From Amoebophrya sp. A120 (taxonomy: Eukaryota; Sar; Dinophyceae; Syndiniales; Amoebophryaceae), in NCBI GenBank assembly GCA_905178155.1, contig CAJINV010000001.1:3543723-3607722 (forward strand): DNA of 64,000 nt. The letters run 5' to 3'. Below, in pieces: positions 41,717 through 54,398 of the stretch. A program made the position numbers and the translations under genes. The first letter of the stretch is position 1. Each line of letters begins with the position of its first letter. The notes beneath the pieces are model-generated. The model worked only from the letters and a program-made list of their open reading frames with translations. It was not told where the DNA came from and did not search any database.

Positions 41717-44700
41717 ATGCCGCCTAGTATGTTGGATGTTCGTTTAACCATAAAGGTCTTCCTACTGGCCGTGGTAGGACAGCTTGGAGTTGTAGTGACG
41801 AGCAGCGAACCCGGACCTACAACTTTCAGGGTGCAGAGCGCGAGCCATCATGACGGCGCAACTCACCCCGACCCGCGGCAGGGCACACTCGGGTCCCTGG
41901 GTGCAACGATGCAGACCCACGACGCGCCTTTCAACGTATGCTTTGGCTTTTTTGGATTCTTTCAGTTATAATTTTCGCCATCGCAGCTTTTCCAGTGGGG
42001 CGTTTGATTACAACTCGATTTTGAAAGTGATTATGGCGAGGGCGACTCTATTCGTTTTCATGAAATCTAACGAACTATTTATTTGAACCTGAAAACCAAC
42101 CAACCACAGATGCACTTCGACGCTCCGGGTTTTCTGGCTCTGTACTTCTGGACCGGGCTTCTCTTCGTCATCACGCTGGTGTACCGCCTCGTCATGTGGG
42201 GCGCGTGCCGCCGGGACATGGTGCGCGAGCGCGTTTCAGAGAACCAACGAGAGAACCTGCTCAAGCAGGGCTACCAGGACGTCAAGGGGGGCGTGTACGG
42301 AACACTTGCGACCACGTACGCGGCCACTTTTGCCAAGGTATCCGAAGAGGTGATTGACCACGGGGGCCGGAGCGGCATCGTGCGTAAGCAAGTAGTCTAC
42401 CAGTTCGGCTACGGCTACACGTTTTTCGGGTCCGTGCTGTACTTTTTCTACATGCTGTGGCTCTGCGCCGTTTCTGCTACGTTGTTGCTGTGCCTGCTCA
42501 CCGTCAGCATACCCGACCACTTTCTCTGGTTCGCAAACGGCTTCTTCAACCTGTCGCTGTGTCCGGAATCGGTTTGGGACAACATGGACAGGAGAGCGTA
42601 CAATATTGATACCTTTGTTGTTTGGCTTTTTCTTTTGTCTGTGATAAACAACTTTTCCAACACCATTACCATCGTTTGAAACTCTATCTTTTCTTTGAAG
42701 AAGTAAAAAAAGAGGTTTGCGCCGTGGTATTCTATCCGTTTCATCAAATACTTTACCTCAGGCAAAACTGCTCCCTCGGGATGACGGACGACGCCTACAT
42801 GAAGGCCAACCTTGGCGGCGTCTTCCTGATCTTCTTCGTGATTTCCTTCTTCATGTGGTTGCTTTACCTGAAGAACAGCAACGCGATCTTCAACTTTTTC
42901 ATGCGGCAGATGTCGCTCCGCGAGGCCGAGTACGTCTCGATCGAGGAGCGCATCGTGGAACAGTCGCAAGACGACGCGCGCTACGAGAACGAAATCAGCC
43001 GCACGGTCGTGGACAACGTGCAAGTCATGGTCGAGGACATCAACGGCATTACCTACCGTTATTTCGTCTTCCAGTCCACGCGTCTGACCTACGACCACAC
43101 CGCGAAAATCTTCGCTGCGCCCCGCAACGAGGTGGTGGACCGGAACACGCTGAACGCCCTGCATCTGTACAAGCAGGAACCTCTAACCGTCGATGCTGTG
43201 TCGGTGGATATTCTGCTGCGCGGGAAGAACAAGATCGACGTGCGGGTCCCGAGCTTCTTCTGGTTTGCGGCGCAGGAGCTGGGGAACGCGGTGAACCTGT
43301 GGCAGATTTTCCAAGCCGTCACGCTCGCGTTCTTCTGGCAGGTGGCCGCGGGCGCCGTGCTGTTCTTCGTGTTCCTCATCCAGCTCTACCTCGCCGCCAT
43401 GGCGCGGAAGCGCGTGATGCAGAACGTGGAGCAGACGGCGCGGATCCAGGGGATTCGGTTGCTCGTTTACCGGGACGAGCGCCGGGACAAGTACCTGGAA
43501 TTTGGAAAACCCGTGGACATGTCGCGGATGGATTTGAACCGCCGCGCGAACCAACGGGACACGCGGCACCCGACCTTGTCGAAGATTGTCGAGGCGGACG
43601 ACGAGGAGTCCGAGTCCGAGGGCAGCTCCATGTCCGACGGACACATGCTGCAGTCCAGCGGGGGCCACAAGAGCGACAACACGTTCACATACATCGCCGA
43701 CATGAAGGTATTAAGACCTACTTTGCCGTTTTCTAAAGTTGTGGATTTTGATTAAGACCTTAGGTTAGGAGTTTCAGTTTGTGTTTAAGCGCTTTGTTTC
43801 ATTCTCTATCATTCAAACACAACTTCTCAGAATGGGAACGCGCAGGCCAAGGACGCGCCAAAGGATGCGGACGGGGCTCTTGCTTTCAAGCGGCTGAATG
43901 CGGGCACTGGCGCACTTGCCGCGGCCCGAACGGGGACCAGCACTCCGTCGACCTCTGCCGGCCCCTCGCGCGACAACTCCGACAGCAATAGTGAGGAGGG
44001 CGACCGCGGGCTGCAAACGCTGAGCGGCATCCAGTCCCTGAACGCGCGCTCCAAGCTCCGGAACGGTACGTTCCGCAGCGTGCACTCGGCGGAGCTGGTC
44101 CCGGGTGACCTGATCGAGATCCCGGAGGGGGTCGTGATCCCCTGCGACTGCGTGTTGCTCGAGGGCCACGCGCTGGTGAACGAGGCGGATCTGACCGGTG
44201 AGCCGATGCCGGTGACCAAATACCCGATCGAGCGCCGCGGGCGCGCCGCCAACGAGGACCGGCTGGACGTGGTCGCGCACGGCAAGAAGCACTACCTGCA
44301 CTGCGGAACGACGGTGCTCCAGTCCCTCGGTTCGCAGCGCAGCAAGCGCAACCTGAAGGCCATCGGGCTCGTCGTGCAGACCGGTACGGCGACCATGAAG
44401 GGCAACATGATCCGGCGCATTCTGTACCCGAGTCCCGTGTACTACCGGTTCACCGACCAGCTCGGGCCGTTCGTGTTCACCATGGTCTTTCTGCTGCAGC
44501 TCGGCTCGACGATCCCCTTGCTGGTGTACGGCGCGAACGACGGGCGGGGCTTCTTCCAGATCCTCGTGATGGCCTGCTTCGAGGCGATCTCGCTGTCCAC
44601 GCAGGTCGCGAGCCCGCTGATGCTGCTCGGGCTCACCCAAGCGCAGCAGAGCGCTGCGGACCGGCTCAAGAACTCCCCCTCGACCACACAGACGCTCTCC

Positions 44701-47700
44701 CCCGAGCGCATGATCATGGCCGGGGAGATCAAGGTGCAGTGCCTGGACAAGACGGGCACGATCACGGAAGAGGGCCTGCAGCTCCACGGCATCCGGCCGG
44801 TAACCGCAGGGCTGCAACCGTCCTCCTTTCCGGCCGCCCCTCCAGCGAGTGGGATGAACACTTTTCTCGAGGACTCGAACCCCAGCAGCCAAACGCAAAC
44901 CACCCCGCCGATCAGCCAGGGGGCCAACTCGCACTCGTCCTCCGGGTCCTTCTCGGACAGCAACTCTGGCGGCGAGGGGTCCGCGGACGCGCGAACCACC
45001 GCGTCCAGTACGAACAAGGCCAACGCGCGCGCCGCGAACAAGATCTTTGAGAAGAAGTTCGAACCGCTGAACCGCACGTTGGCGGAGAGTCTCCACGGCC
45101 CGACCGTGAAGTTTGGCCCCCTGGTGTCCGTGCGCGACACCCCGGACCAGCCGATGGACAAGGCGAACCTGTTGGAGGTCGCAATGGCCACCTGCCACAC
45201 CGTGACGAAGGTGGACGGAAATCTGTACGGGAACTCCGTGGAGCGCGAGATGGTGCGGGTGCTGAACGTGGACTTCGCCGCCCGGATCGGCGAGGGCGTG
45301 GAGTACTTCCGGCCGAAGCGCCACCCCGGCGGCGGCGAGTTGCTGTTCAAGACCGTGCGGCAGTTCGAGTTTGACCAGGGCACGCAGATGCAGTCGGTCG
45401 TCGTGGACATGCGCGGCGAAAACGCCCGCGCGCGCGGCGCGCGGAACTCCCGCTCCAACGACAGTGCCTCCTTCCGGTCCGGAACCTCCTCCGACGCCTC
45501 CGTGCACAGTCACCGCAGCAGTTTGTCCACGGGTTTGTCCTCCTCCCTGTCCGGTACGGGGTACGGCCGCTCCTCGCCCCAGCACTCGCACGTGCTCTTT
45601 TCCAAGGGCAGCTTCGACGCGATCTCGAAGCGGTGCCTGCCGCACACACTTCCGGTGGACGCGGAGCAGCTGACGAAGTCCCTTGCGGTCGAGGGGTACT
45701 ACGTGATTGCCATCGCGTACCGCCCGGTCGACGAGTCCTCGCAGAACAAAGCGAACGGGCAGAAGGTCGTGCGGTGGCACACCAGCTCGCGGGTGGATCT
45801 CGAAACGGACATGATCTTTCTCGGGCTGATCTATTTCCTGAACGAGCTCAAGTCCGACAGCGCGGCCGCGATCGCCGAGCTGCGCCACGGCAACGTCGAC
45901 CCGGTGATGCTGACGGGAGACAACCTGTGGACCGGCATCCACGTGGCGGAGAAAGTCGGGATGCTGCCCAGGAACGCCGTCATTTTGGGCGCTGACGTGG
46001 AGAAGATCCTGGACCGCGAGGGGCGCCGGAACTCGAGTAGCTTTCCCGACGAACTGCACTGGCAGTTCTTGCGCAAAACGGACAACAAGCACCTCCCGGT
46101 CTGGATGAACCTGCTCGCGGAGCCCGGGGCCCGGTACAGCTCGCGCATCTCCTTCTTCGGTACCGACGTCACGGGCCCGTCCGCGGCCGAGGCGCGCAAG
46201 CGCACGGGCAACGGGGCCTTCTACCGGAAAAAGGGAGCCAGGTTCGGCGGCGCGGGCGCGGCCTCGGACATCGAGCTCGAAGCGCACACGTCGACGCTGT
46301 ACCCGACGCGTGGCGGCGAGCCGCCCGTCTCAATCGCGCAGGCGGTGAAGGCCACGCAGGAGGGTGCGGTCCACCTGAGTCCGTCGCCCATGTTCTCGCC
46401 CACCAACCGCAGCCTACTCTTCGAGCACTTCTACTTCGACGGTCAGGGCGTGGACGACCGCAAGTTGCTGCGGCTCATCGAGCAGATGGAGCTGTTCGCC
46501 GAAACTATGGAGGACAACGGCCACGCAGCCATGGTCGTGCCAAAATACAACTCGACTGCTCCCGCGGCGCCGACGAACGCGCTGGAACTGGCGGGCTTGT
46601 CCGATGCTGACGACTCCATCAGCGACGCCTGCGAGTCGGAGAGGCAGCGACTGCTCGACCGTGACCTGGACGTGGAGGGCGGCGCGTTTCCGACGGCCCG
46701 GTCGCTCCCGCGCGTGAGCGCGCAGTACCGACCGACTCTGCTGTCCAAGGAGCTGCAGGCGGCGGCCCGGAGCGACGACGAGCACGAGTTGAAGGCAGCG
46801 GTGCGCGCGCCCGTCGCGATTAGTTCCAAGCGGCCGAAGTACTACTTCGCGCTCACCGAGGCGGCCTACCGGTTCCTCGCAGACCACGATCCGCGGTTGC
46901 TGGAGAAGATCTTCCCGCGGGTCATCGTGTTTGGGCGCATGACGCCGAACGGCAAGGTCGACGTGGTGCGCCGCACCCAGTCCACCGGCATGGTGGTCGG
47001 CATGTGCGGCGACGGCGGCAACGACTGCGGCGCGCTGCGAGCCAGTCACGCCGGGGTGGCACTCGCGGACGGCGAGGCCAGCATTGTGGCGCCCTTCTCG
47101 TCAACGTCAAAGTCGCTCTTCGCGGTGGTCGAGACGATCCGCCAGGGCCGCTGCTGCCTGCGCGTTTCCACCGCGCTGCTCGAGTTCCACGTGATTGTCG
47201 GCATTGCGTCCGCGATTTTCAAGGTCGCAATTCTGTCGCAGAAGGCGTACCCGTCGGAGCTGATGTACCTGCTGAAGGACTCCTTGGTTCCCTGTTTGAT
47301 CGTCACTGCGCTGGTCGCCGCCACCCCGCCGCTCCACCTCGGGTTCAAACGGGGCGGCTGGTGCAGCTGCTGCCGCCGCGAGCAGTGGGGCACGAAGAAC
47401 GGGATGTGGCTGATGTTGGACAGCGAGCGGCCGACCGGCAACCTGATCGCGAAGCCGCGGCTGTTCCTGATCGTGATGGCGGGTTTGATCTTCGGGTCGT
47501 TCGTCTACCTCACCTGGTTTTTCACCACGTCCACCATCGCGAACCCGTGGTACCACTCGATCGACCTGTACGCTTTGCGCGGCGAGGGCCAGCTGATCGC
47601 CCCCTGGACCAGCAACCTGCTCAGTCCGGTGATGATCGGCGCCATCGTGCTGTTCAGCTTCGTGGTGTTCGTCACCGTCTCCATCGACGGGAAGTTCCGC

Positions 47701-49269
47701 AACAACGTGTTCAGCCAGTGCTGGGTGTACCTGCTGTTACTCGCCGTGTTCGCGCCGGTCTTGTTGATCTACTTCATGTGCAACTCGCCGATCCACGCCC
47801 TGCTCCGCACCAACGTGGACAACATGCACTCCTGGCAGCACGCGTCCATCACCGCCCCGGCGACCCGCGCCGTCGCGTTCTCCAACGCGGACGTGCTCAG
47901 TCCCAACTTTTGGTTCACCCGCCCGGACGCGTCGCTGTTCAGCGGGCAGGAGGACGTGTTCTCCTACGCTTTGAACACAGCGGAAAGCTTCCCGGACATC
48001 AGCACCCCAGCCCCGGTCCACTGGTCGTCCGGCAGTAGTAGAGTGGGCGCGGAAGCAGCAATGGAAAATGAACAAGGTGCCGAGAGTACGACAGCGGCTC
48101 GCAGCAGCAGAAAGGCCGCCGGCGCGCAGAGCACGCCGCCGCCGAGCGACGCGCGCGGGGAGGAACTGTTGCAAAGACAGGTCGACCAGGCGGACAAGTT
48201 CATGCACAACGAGATGAGCGCGGCGCTGACCGGGTGGCGGGCGAACTTGCTGACCAAGATGGACAAGGGCAGTGAGCAGACCGCCATGTCCGCCACCGAT
48301 TTTCGGGTTTTATTCCCCGCGGTCGGCGGCGGCGCCGCCACCCCCGCGAGCGCGGTGATGGTGGAAGTGAAGACGGATTTCATCACGCAGGACGCCACGG
48401 TGAAGCAGTGGGTGAAGAGCCTGCACGAGGCGAGTCAGGTCACCTTCGCGGACCTGCGGGTGTCGCGCCGCAACAAGGCGTTGGAGCCGCTGCCGGAGCC
48501 GCAGATGATTGCGGACATCGCCGCGCACGCGTGCCAGAAGATGTGCGCCGCGAGCTGGACCGCGGGCCGGGGCCAGAACGTGCCGGACCGCGAGCGGTTC
48601 TACTGCTGGTGGGTGGCCGTGTCCGCCGAGCGGTGCGTGCTGATGCCGCGCACGGACGTGGGCACCACCGTCGCCCTGGGCCCGGACTACTTCAACTACG
48701 TCTCCACGGAGCTGCTGCCGAAGCACAGCGGGGTTGGCGTGGACGCGATCTACAACACGCCGAATTTGAATGTGCAGGTGGTGGGAGGAGGTACCACTAC
48801 CAACAACGCCGGGGGGTCGTCTTTGGTCAACAACGTGGTTCTGTACCCATCGAAAGACGCCCAGGAGCCGTTCACCGCCTACCAGCTGAACCGGCACAAC
48901 GTGCTCTCCTGGCGGTCGCAGAACTACAAGAGCGAGGGCGGCTACGACGACTGGCTGCAAGAGGCGCTGCCCTCCTTTTACCCGCGCCAGGATTTCTACA
49001 TGCCCCGAAACGGCTTCACGGACGACCACTCACGGTGGTTCCCGGAGGTGTACGAAAATTACCCGGCCAGCTTTGTGCCCTCGTTTTCCATGGTGTTCGC
49101 CGGGTTCGTCGTCGTGCTATGCGCTACGATGGGCTTCCTCACCTGGCTGGTGCTCAAGTTCTGGGCAATAGGCTACGAGCCGCCGCACCGGGTGCACCAG
49201 TTCCACATGCGCGGCGCGCCGATGCCGCCCAGTCCGGACTCGAACACGTCTGGGTCCCCGCTGGAGTAA
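41717..49269 (+). CDS. P5B-type P-type ATPase, very large (4 exons)
   Basis: Model: join 41717-41935, 42110-42558, 42762-43707, 43831-49269; 2,350 residues. The donor of exon 2 is the least sure boundary. P5B pumps (ATP13A2/3 group) act in endosomes or lysosomes and export polyamines to the cytosol. Seen: two N-terminal hydrophobic pairs; a P5B-like YRYFVFQSTRLTYDH segment and KNKIDVRVPSFFW; the actuator motif DLTGEP near residue 659; the phosphorylation site CLDKTGTITEEGL near 843; MLTGDN near 1231; MCGDGGNDCGAL near 1598 (usually GDGAND), followed by HAGVALADGEASIVAPF, all as in P5B. Insertions are large: Ser-rich in the nucleotide-binding domain and about 430 residues of lumenal loop (about 1860-2290) before the last helix. 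The fourth membrane helix reads TQVASPLMLL and lacks the family's PPxxP motif. Confidence 0.88.
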
Positions 49270-50287
49270 AAGCGGATGGAGGACGAGGACGAAATTAGTC
49301 GAAAAAGAAACAAAATTCGAGAATTTTTTACCGAAGATCTGAATTTTTTAAGGCGTGGAAGAAAAATTAACGCACGTTCTGTCTTTATGGAAGATTACGC
49401 CAATGTGTATCGTCTTGTTTTAACCAATCTTACAATTACTTCACAAAATAGAGAGGCTTGAGCGCCTATCTCTTCCAATTCCCTACTTGCTTTAACTGTT
49501 TCTGTTTTCTCATATTTTTGTACTTGAAGCTTTGTTCAATTTGTACCAATTGTTCCTCTGTTACTGTTTTCAAATGTACCTGATGTATCATTCTAGCCTC
49601 ATGCCTCGTGGTTACTCTTACGCACACAGTATTTTTGCATTTTTATTCGGCACAGCCCGAATCAAAAATTAGAATCTTGAGCGGCATTTTTGTAGCGAAC
49701 TGAGGGCATCAGCATCACTTCCCCACTGCGATTTTCGCCAACAGGAAAGCATAGCCTTGGGGTCATTCCGAGTGCCTTACATAATTTCTGTTGAACGCTA
49801 TGAAACAAGAACACACAATCGCCGCTTCGCAGTGGTGGAACCTTCAGTCGCAGTTTTTTCCAAGAAACCACATGGAATAAGTTTTTGTCGTCATTGTAGC
49901 GAAATTGAATCACATTTACAACACATTGCAAGAGCCTGTGCTTGCATCTTCTAAAAATTCCTGATGTGACATGATCAGCAGCTCCTGGAGCTGCATGATC
50001 ATCTCGTGTTCGTACGGAAAAACAAATGGCAACTAGCAGCAAAGGCCTGGTTTCCTCATCGAGTGTGGTCAAAAAGCAAAACGTATTGTGGAGAGGCGAT
50101 GAAAATTAAGCAGGAGTGCAAGCGTGCCAATTATCAGGGTTGCATCAATCGCACGCAAGATACCGATAGAGCTATGTATTGGATCTATCATCATGTGATA
50201 CATAGAAGTGCGACTGCGAGCGCGGGAGAGAACAACGCACGGAGTGCGGTGTAGATCGACAGAGTAAAAAACGTCACCGGCACGACA
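49270..50287. other. intergenic; 3' UTR, left copy of a direct repeat
   Basis: AT-rich 3' flank of the ATPase gene, then the repeat at 49892-50015. A 61-codon frame at 49276-49461 begins just after the ATPase stop and is probably 3' UTR. Confidence 0.5.
49892..50015. repeat. dispersed repeat, left copy, with hairpin
   Basis: About 124 bp, similar in the same orientation to 51791-51907, sharing blocks such as CAAGAGCCTGTG, GCTTGCATCTTCTAA, ATGATCAGCAGCT and CGTGTTCGTAC. A near-perfect hairpin (ATGATCAGCAGCTCC facing GGAGCTGCATGATCAT) lies at about 49970-50001. Confidence 0.8.
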
Positions 50288-51781
50288 ATGGAGAGCATTT
50301 ATGACATCAAACGGCGCATGGAGTGGATTCTCCAGGAATCCGCCTACGTATTCTCACCAGCATACGAGGTCCGCAACAGCAGCCTCTGGCTGTACAACAC
50401 AGACGTGGAGGCGGAGGACGCAGAAGGCTTTTCGCCAAGAAGCGAGTCCCTGGAGTCCTGGGATGGCGCAGAGGGCTTGCCCCCGGCTGCGCGGAACAGC
50501 GCGCTCCTTTTTCTCATCGGGGACTACATGGGCTTAGGCTACGGCGTTGGGGAGGCTTGGATGTCCGTGTACAACATGCCACTTGCTTTCTGGGCGGTGC
50601 TGATTTTGTTGCTCGTGCTGATCATTCACAGCGTTCACACCTTCGTTTTGGTCCTAGTCGACAGCATCATCTCACACTTTGGTGTGGTGGGCATGATTCT
50701 CCTGTCCTCCACTACCTGGGCGACCTGGCCGCAATTTCTGCGCACCGTTTTGCGGGCCTTGCGCAGCGTTGATGCCATCGTGGAGCGGCGACTGCGGACG
50801 CTGACGGTGTGCGATATTCCCACCTCAGTAGTGCTGATGTCTCCTGTCGCCTCCCCCGGCAAAGAAGCAAGCGGCAGCAAACCGCAAGCCCGGGCCGGTG
50901 TCGTCAAGGGTGGACCAGCGAAAGCGTCTCCGACATCTCCCAGCGCAAGCAGACCCCGTGCGTCCGCTGCGGTGGACGAGGGCAGTGCTGTCGGAGTCGC
51001 GAGTCCGCGGACGATGTTGAGTAGCTTCCTACCTGGCAGCGGGGTCGTGGCTGGATCAGAAGTAGATGGAGCTGCTGCGGCTGGGGCCACCAACAAGTCT
51101 AGCACAACTACGGGCACCACCAACGAGTTCAGACGGAAAGCCGCAGTGTCGCGGGAAGACGTGGCGGAATTTTTCCAAGAGAAGCTGAGTCTGTTAGGTA
51201 TTCGATTCCGGGTGTCAGACATGCGCAATCGTGGAGAACATGCAGAGTGCGACGTGCAGTTCATCGACGCAGATTTTCAGACCGTGCTCCGCGCTTGCTC
51301 TCTACATACCCCCACGCAATGGGGATCATGGGCGGTGATCAAGCGACAGACCGTCCGCATTCGGCCAAAGCTCGGCGAAGTAACTGCTGGCGTCGAGTAC
51401 TTCACGCATTTTCTCTGCTACCTCTACAACGCATTTGAGACGCGGTACTGGATTCAGCTCAGTATCTCCATCTACTTGTCTCTTGCGATGACGGAATTGT
51501 TGGTTCCAAAGATGCTAGCTCTCTGCAAAGACGTCTTGCACAGCGCTGTCTCCGCATCTGGCGACCACCTTTTAGATCCTGCCGCAGACGCGCGGATCGT
51601 GTTTGTGCAACTGCTGGAGTGGGCCAACGTTGCGTGGCACGCTTTCTTGCTAGCCCTGATCGTTTCTTTCTGTGGCTACCAGTCCTGGGCCGACAGCAAA
51701 GACGTGCAGAGCCATCTGGAGAAAAACTCTTTTTCTGTGAAGTCTAGACCATCTCCTGTGCGAACGACGCCTGGGCGATAG
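50288..51781 (+). CDS. unknown multi-pass membrane protein
   Basis: A single exon of 497 residues from the ATG at 50288. Two long hydrophobic segments lie near residues 97-125 and 130-150 (FWAVLILLLVLIIHSV; VVGMILLSSTTW), and two more near 390-410 and 445-465. Between them is a Ser/Pro/Gly/Ala-rich linker (about 180-285), then a small globular part (DVAEFFQEKLSLLGIRFRVSDM and ECDVQFIDADFQTVLRA). No family was recognised. The gene is flanked on both sides by diverged copies of a 120-bp direct repeat; the right copy begins 10 bp after the stop codon. Confidence 0.7.
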   Translation: MESIYDIKRRMEWILQESAYVFSPAYEVRNSSLWLYNTDVEAEDAEGFSPRSESLESWDGAEGLPPAARNSALLFLIGDYMGLGYGVGEAWMSVYNMPLAFWAVLILLLVLIIHSVHTFVLVLVDSIISHFGVVGMILLSSTTWATWPQFLRTVLRALRSVDAIVERRLRTLTVCDIPTSVVLMSPVASPGKEASGSKPQARAGVVKGGPAKASPTSPSASRPRASAAVDEGSAVGVASPRTMLSSFLPGSGVVAGSEVDGAAAAGATNKSSTTTGTTNEFRRKAAVSREDVAEFFQEKLSLLGIRFRVSDMRNRGEHAECDVQFIDADFQTVLRACSLHTPTQWGSWAVIKRQTVRIRPKLGEVTAGVEYFTHFLCYLYNAFETRYWIQLSISIYLSLAMTELLVPKMLALCKDVLHSAVSASGDHLLDPAADARIVFVQLLEWANVAWHAFLLALIVSFCGYQSWADSKDVQSHLEKNSFSVKSRPSPVRTTPGR

Positions 51782-51790
51782 TGCCTTGGG

Positions 51791-51907
51791 CATTGAAGCG
51801 ATATTGAACCACATTTACGTACACCACATCGCAAGAGCCTGTGGGTGCTTGCATCTTCTAATTCCTGATGCGGCATGATCAGCAGCTGCGTGATCGCGTG
51901 TTCGTAC
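51791..51907. repeat. dispersed repeat, right copy, with hairpin
   Basis: About 117 bp, direct repeat of 49892-50015. The palindromic part is kept but altered: GATCAGCAGCTGCGTGATC is still self-complementary around GCAGCTGC, as expected if the hairpin, not the exact sequence, is maintained. Confidence 0.8.
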
Positions 51908-52073
51908 TGTCTAGAATGAAAAAGGTAACGCTAGAACTGGCATTTCCATCGAGCGGGATGGCGATGTCGTATGCTCACCAGATTTCAAGTAAACGTATTT
52001 CGGAGCAGCGATGGAAATTCAACAACAACATTGCTGTTTGTAGGAAGAAAAATGTGCCCCGCCCCCGTCCGTT

Positions 52074-53594
52074 ATGGAGACCGGGGTAGTGCAAGCGAGC
52101 TCCCGGCTCGGCTGGGTCGCGCGGCTCTCGACGATGGGCGGGCGGTCTTCGTCCACGAGATCAGCTGGGTGGTCTGATCATTCCGCGGCAGTCGTGGCCA
52201 ATGACCACCAGCAGTACGCCAGAGGCAGCTTCGGAGGTCCACATACAACTCGGACTTCGAGAACTTCCTCGCGGGCGGGCAGCGTATCAACAGGGTATCC
52301 CCTGTTCTCTTCGGTCGGCGCTTTCTTTGATGCCGTGCTACTCAAAATCCGCGGGAGCGGGAGGGCGGACGGGCAAACAATCAAACTCTTCCAGAAGCGA
52401 AAAGGCAGCGCAGGTAAGGCAGTTTCAGGACTTTATCTAACTGGCTCGCATCGTTCATGAAAAGCGAGAATTCGCGCTAGCGAACTTGGTTCGTTCTACT
52501 TTGATTTTGCTGCTGTTTCGAGCATACGCTTTTTATGATGATGCTTGAACTTATCGTCATCGCATATATACTTCGGATTCGCAGACTCGGTGCGCTCCTT
52601 CGGGGCAGGGGACTCCGGAACATCAAGCGCAGACACCAGTAAGCAAAGTGACTCTTTCGACATACCGCTGCCGCGTCTGCTGCGCGGAAACGGGCTTGAC
52701 TGCGCGACGGTGAAATTTCAGGCCTTTAGCTTTCGCCTGCCAGAGACGCCCGCACCGAGACGGCGGTCGAGCCTCGGTTCCATTACCAACAGCGGAAATC
52801 TCAAGGAACCGTTCGTCGCACCCGTGGGCGAGGCTTTCGAGCCGGTACTCGTACGCAGTGTTGTTGGGCACAAACAATGACAAGATTACAACAATGTCAT
52901 AAATTTCTCTTTCTTCTCTGAAGTGTGGCCCTTGGATGTTTTTCTGTCTGCGTACGAATTTTCATATTCATTTTGTGCTTTCTGTTTGAGTAAAAACACG
53001 AACTCCTCGTCCCAGGCGCGTCGCGGTCTGCAACTGGACAAGCAGCGGAACCTGTTCCAGGTGTGTTCCACGAAGTCCGCTGTCTTTCGCCGCGGCGCTT
53101 TCGAATTGTACGTTCTCGCCTTCGAGAACACCCGTTGGGTCGCGCTTACCGCCACAAAGCAAAACGAAGACACGGACCACTTTCTGATCGAGGCCACCTG
53201 CAAGCTGTGGACACTGCGGCGCAAAACGCTCCTGGTTGAGGCGGTGAAGAGCAAGGCGCTGCTGCTGTGCGTGCAGCTTCTCGAGGACGACACCCGCTTG
53301 ATCAAGCCGGATGAGGACGCTGGTGCAAACGGAGGAAAGATAAAGTTGCCGTGGCCGGAGTCCCTGCCCGAATGTCCCGTCTTGTTGCCCGCTGTCGGAA
53401 CTAAGCTGAATTCGCTGGGGTCCGTGGACGAGAAGCGCCGCGGGTCCTCCACGGGCCCCGGTCCCATGGACTCGGTGCTTCAGCAGCGCCGGCGCAGCTC
53501 CACGGGTTTGGATCGGTCCGCGCTGCGCCCGACATTGCAACAAGCGGAGCAAATGTTGCTCACAACTCGCTCGGGAAGCAAGGGAAGAAGGTAA
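52074..53594 (+). CDS. unknown Ser-rich protein (3 exons, approximate)
   Basis: Approximate model: join 52074-52413, 52585-about 52850, 53016-53594. Intron 1 is GT-AG with a good fit (GSA joined to DSVRSFG). The donor of exon 2 is uncertain: several in-phase GTs lie at 52845-52863. The first exon is basic and Ser-rich. The last exon holds the only globular-looking segment (FELYVLAFENTRWVALTA, then CKLWTLRRKTLLVEAVKS) with a strand-rich pattern that recalls a small beta domain, but I cannot name one. It ends in RRRSS and RRGSS stretches that look like basophilic kinase sites. Upstream exons beyond 52074 are possible. Confidence 0.5.
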
Positions 53595-54398
53595 GTAAGG
53601 AACAGTAGTGCACCGCGTCCGCGGGTGATGTTGCACCACATGTAGCCATTTGCCACAAATGAACTTGCAAAAAGTCAAATTGTGGTACGCATGACATACA
53701 AGTAAAAATCGCACAGTCGCGCGGAAGACGTCCGGAAGCAAGTGAAAGTTGCCCCCATTTCTGTTTCTGAAACAAAGAAGTAGTTGTGAAGATACTTACA
53801 TCAACATCATTTCATAGTACTAACTTTGCGGATGCTATTGCTAGCTAATGCTGGCTTAGTTCGAAGGTTCCTTTGTGGAGCTGTGGCTCTCGTTGTCGTT
53901 CCGAGATTGATCCGAGCAGGCATAGGCATGCGCATGATGTACGCATGCTCCTTTAGTATTACAGATCCATTGTAGTAGTTCTGTTCAGCCAAGCATATGC
54001 GTATGCGAGCGCGGATTCGGCAGCAACGATAGATCCATCCATGATCTCAGATTAGAGAAAGTGAGGATCTTTCTGAAGATCCTTCTGGTCCTTTCCTAAG
54101 CTGTTGTAAAGCTGTAGAGATATTTTTGTCTCTGTTTTTGTTGATCACTTTAACTTTTCACGCTAGAGTACAAGAACGATTTTTGGTTTGTTTACCGCAT
54201 TTTTTTGTCACCAGTTTGTGAATTTGTGTTTCTATTTACTGCAGTGGTACGGGAGAAGTAAGTTAAGCTTAAGAGCAACTATGGGCCTCATGAAGAAAGC
54301 GCCGCAGTGTTTTTACATTTTTGAAGAGTAATACCTCTTGTAAGAAAGTAGTCACTCACTTCTTGCCTTTTTTCTTCATAGGGTAGCAGAACAGTATC
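53595..54398. other. intergenic, no gene seen
   Basis: AT-rich spacer of 800 bp with no supported feature; it should contain the cstf1 promoter. Confidence 0.5.

Noticed and set aside
43813-46287. 824-codon antisense open frame on the - strand
   Set aside because: It is a GC-rich mirror of the P5B ATPase exon, with Arg/Gly/Val-rich composition and no domain, while the + strand shows all P-type ATPase motifs.
49276-49461. 61-codon ORF just after the ATPase stop
   Set aside because: Too short, no domain, and in the position of a 3' UTR.
52845-52960. Short inverted repeat TCGTACGCAG around the second intron of the Ser-rich gene
   Set aside because: Only 10 bp, no flanking duplication and no extension, so it may be chance.
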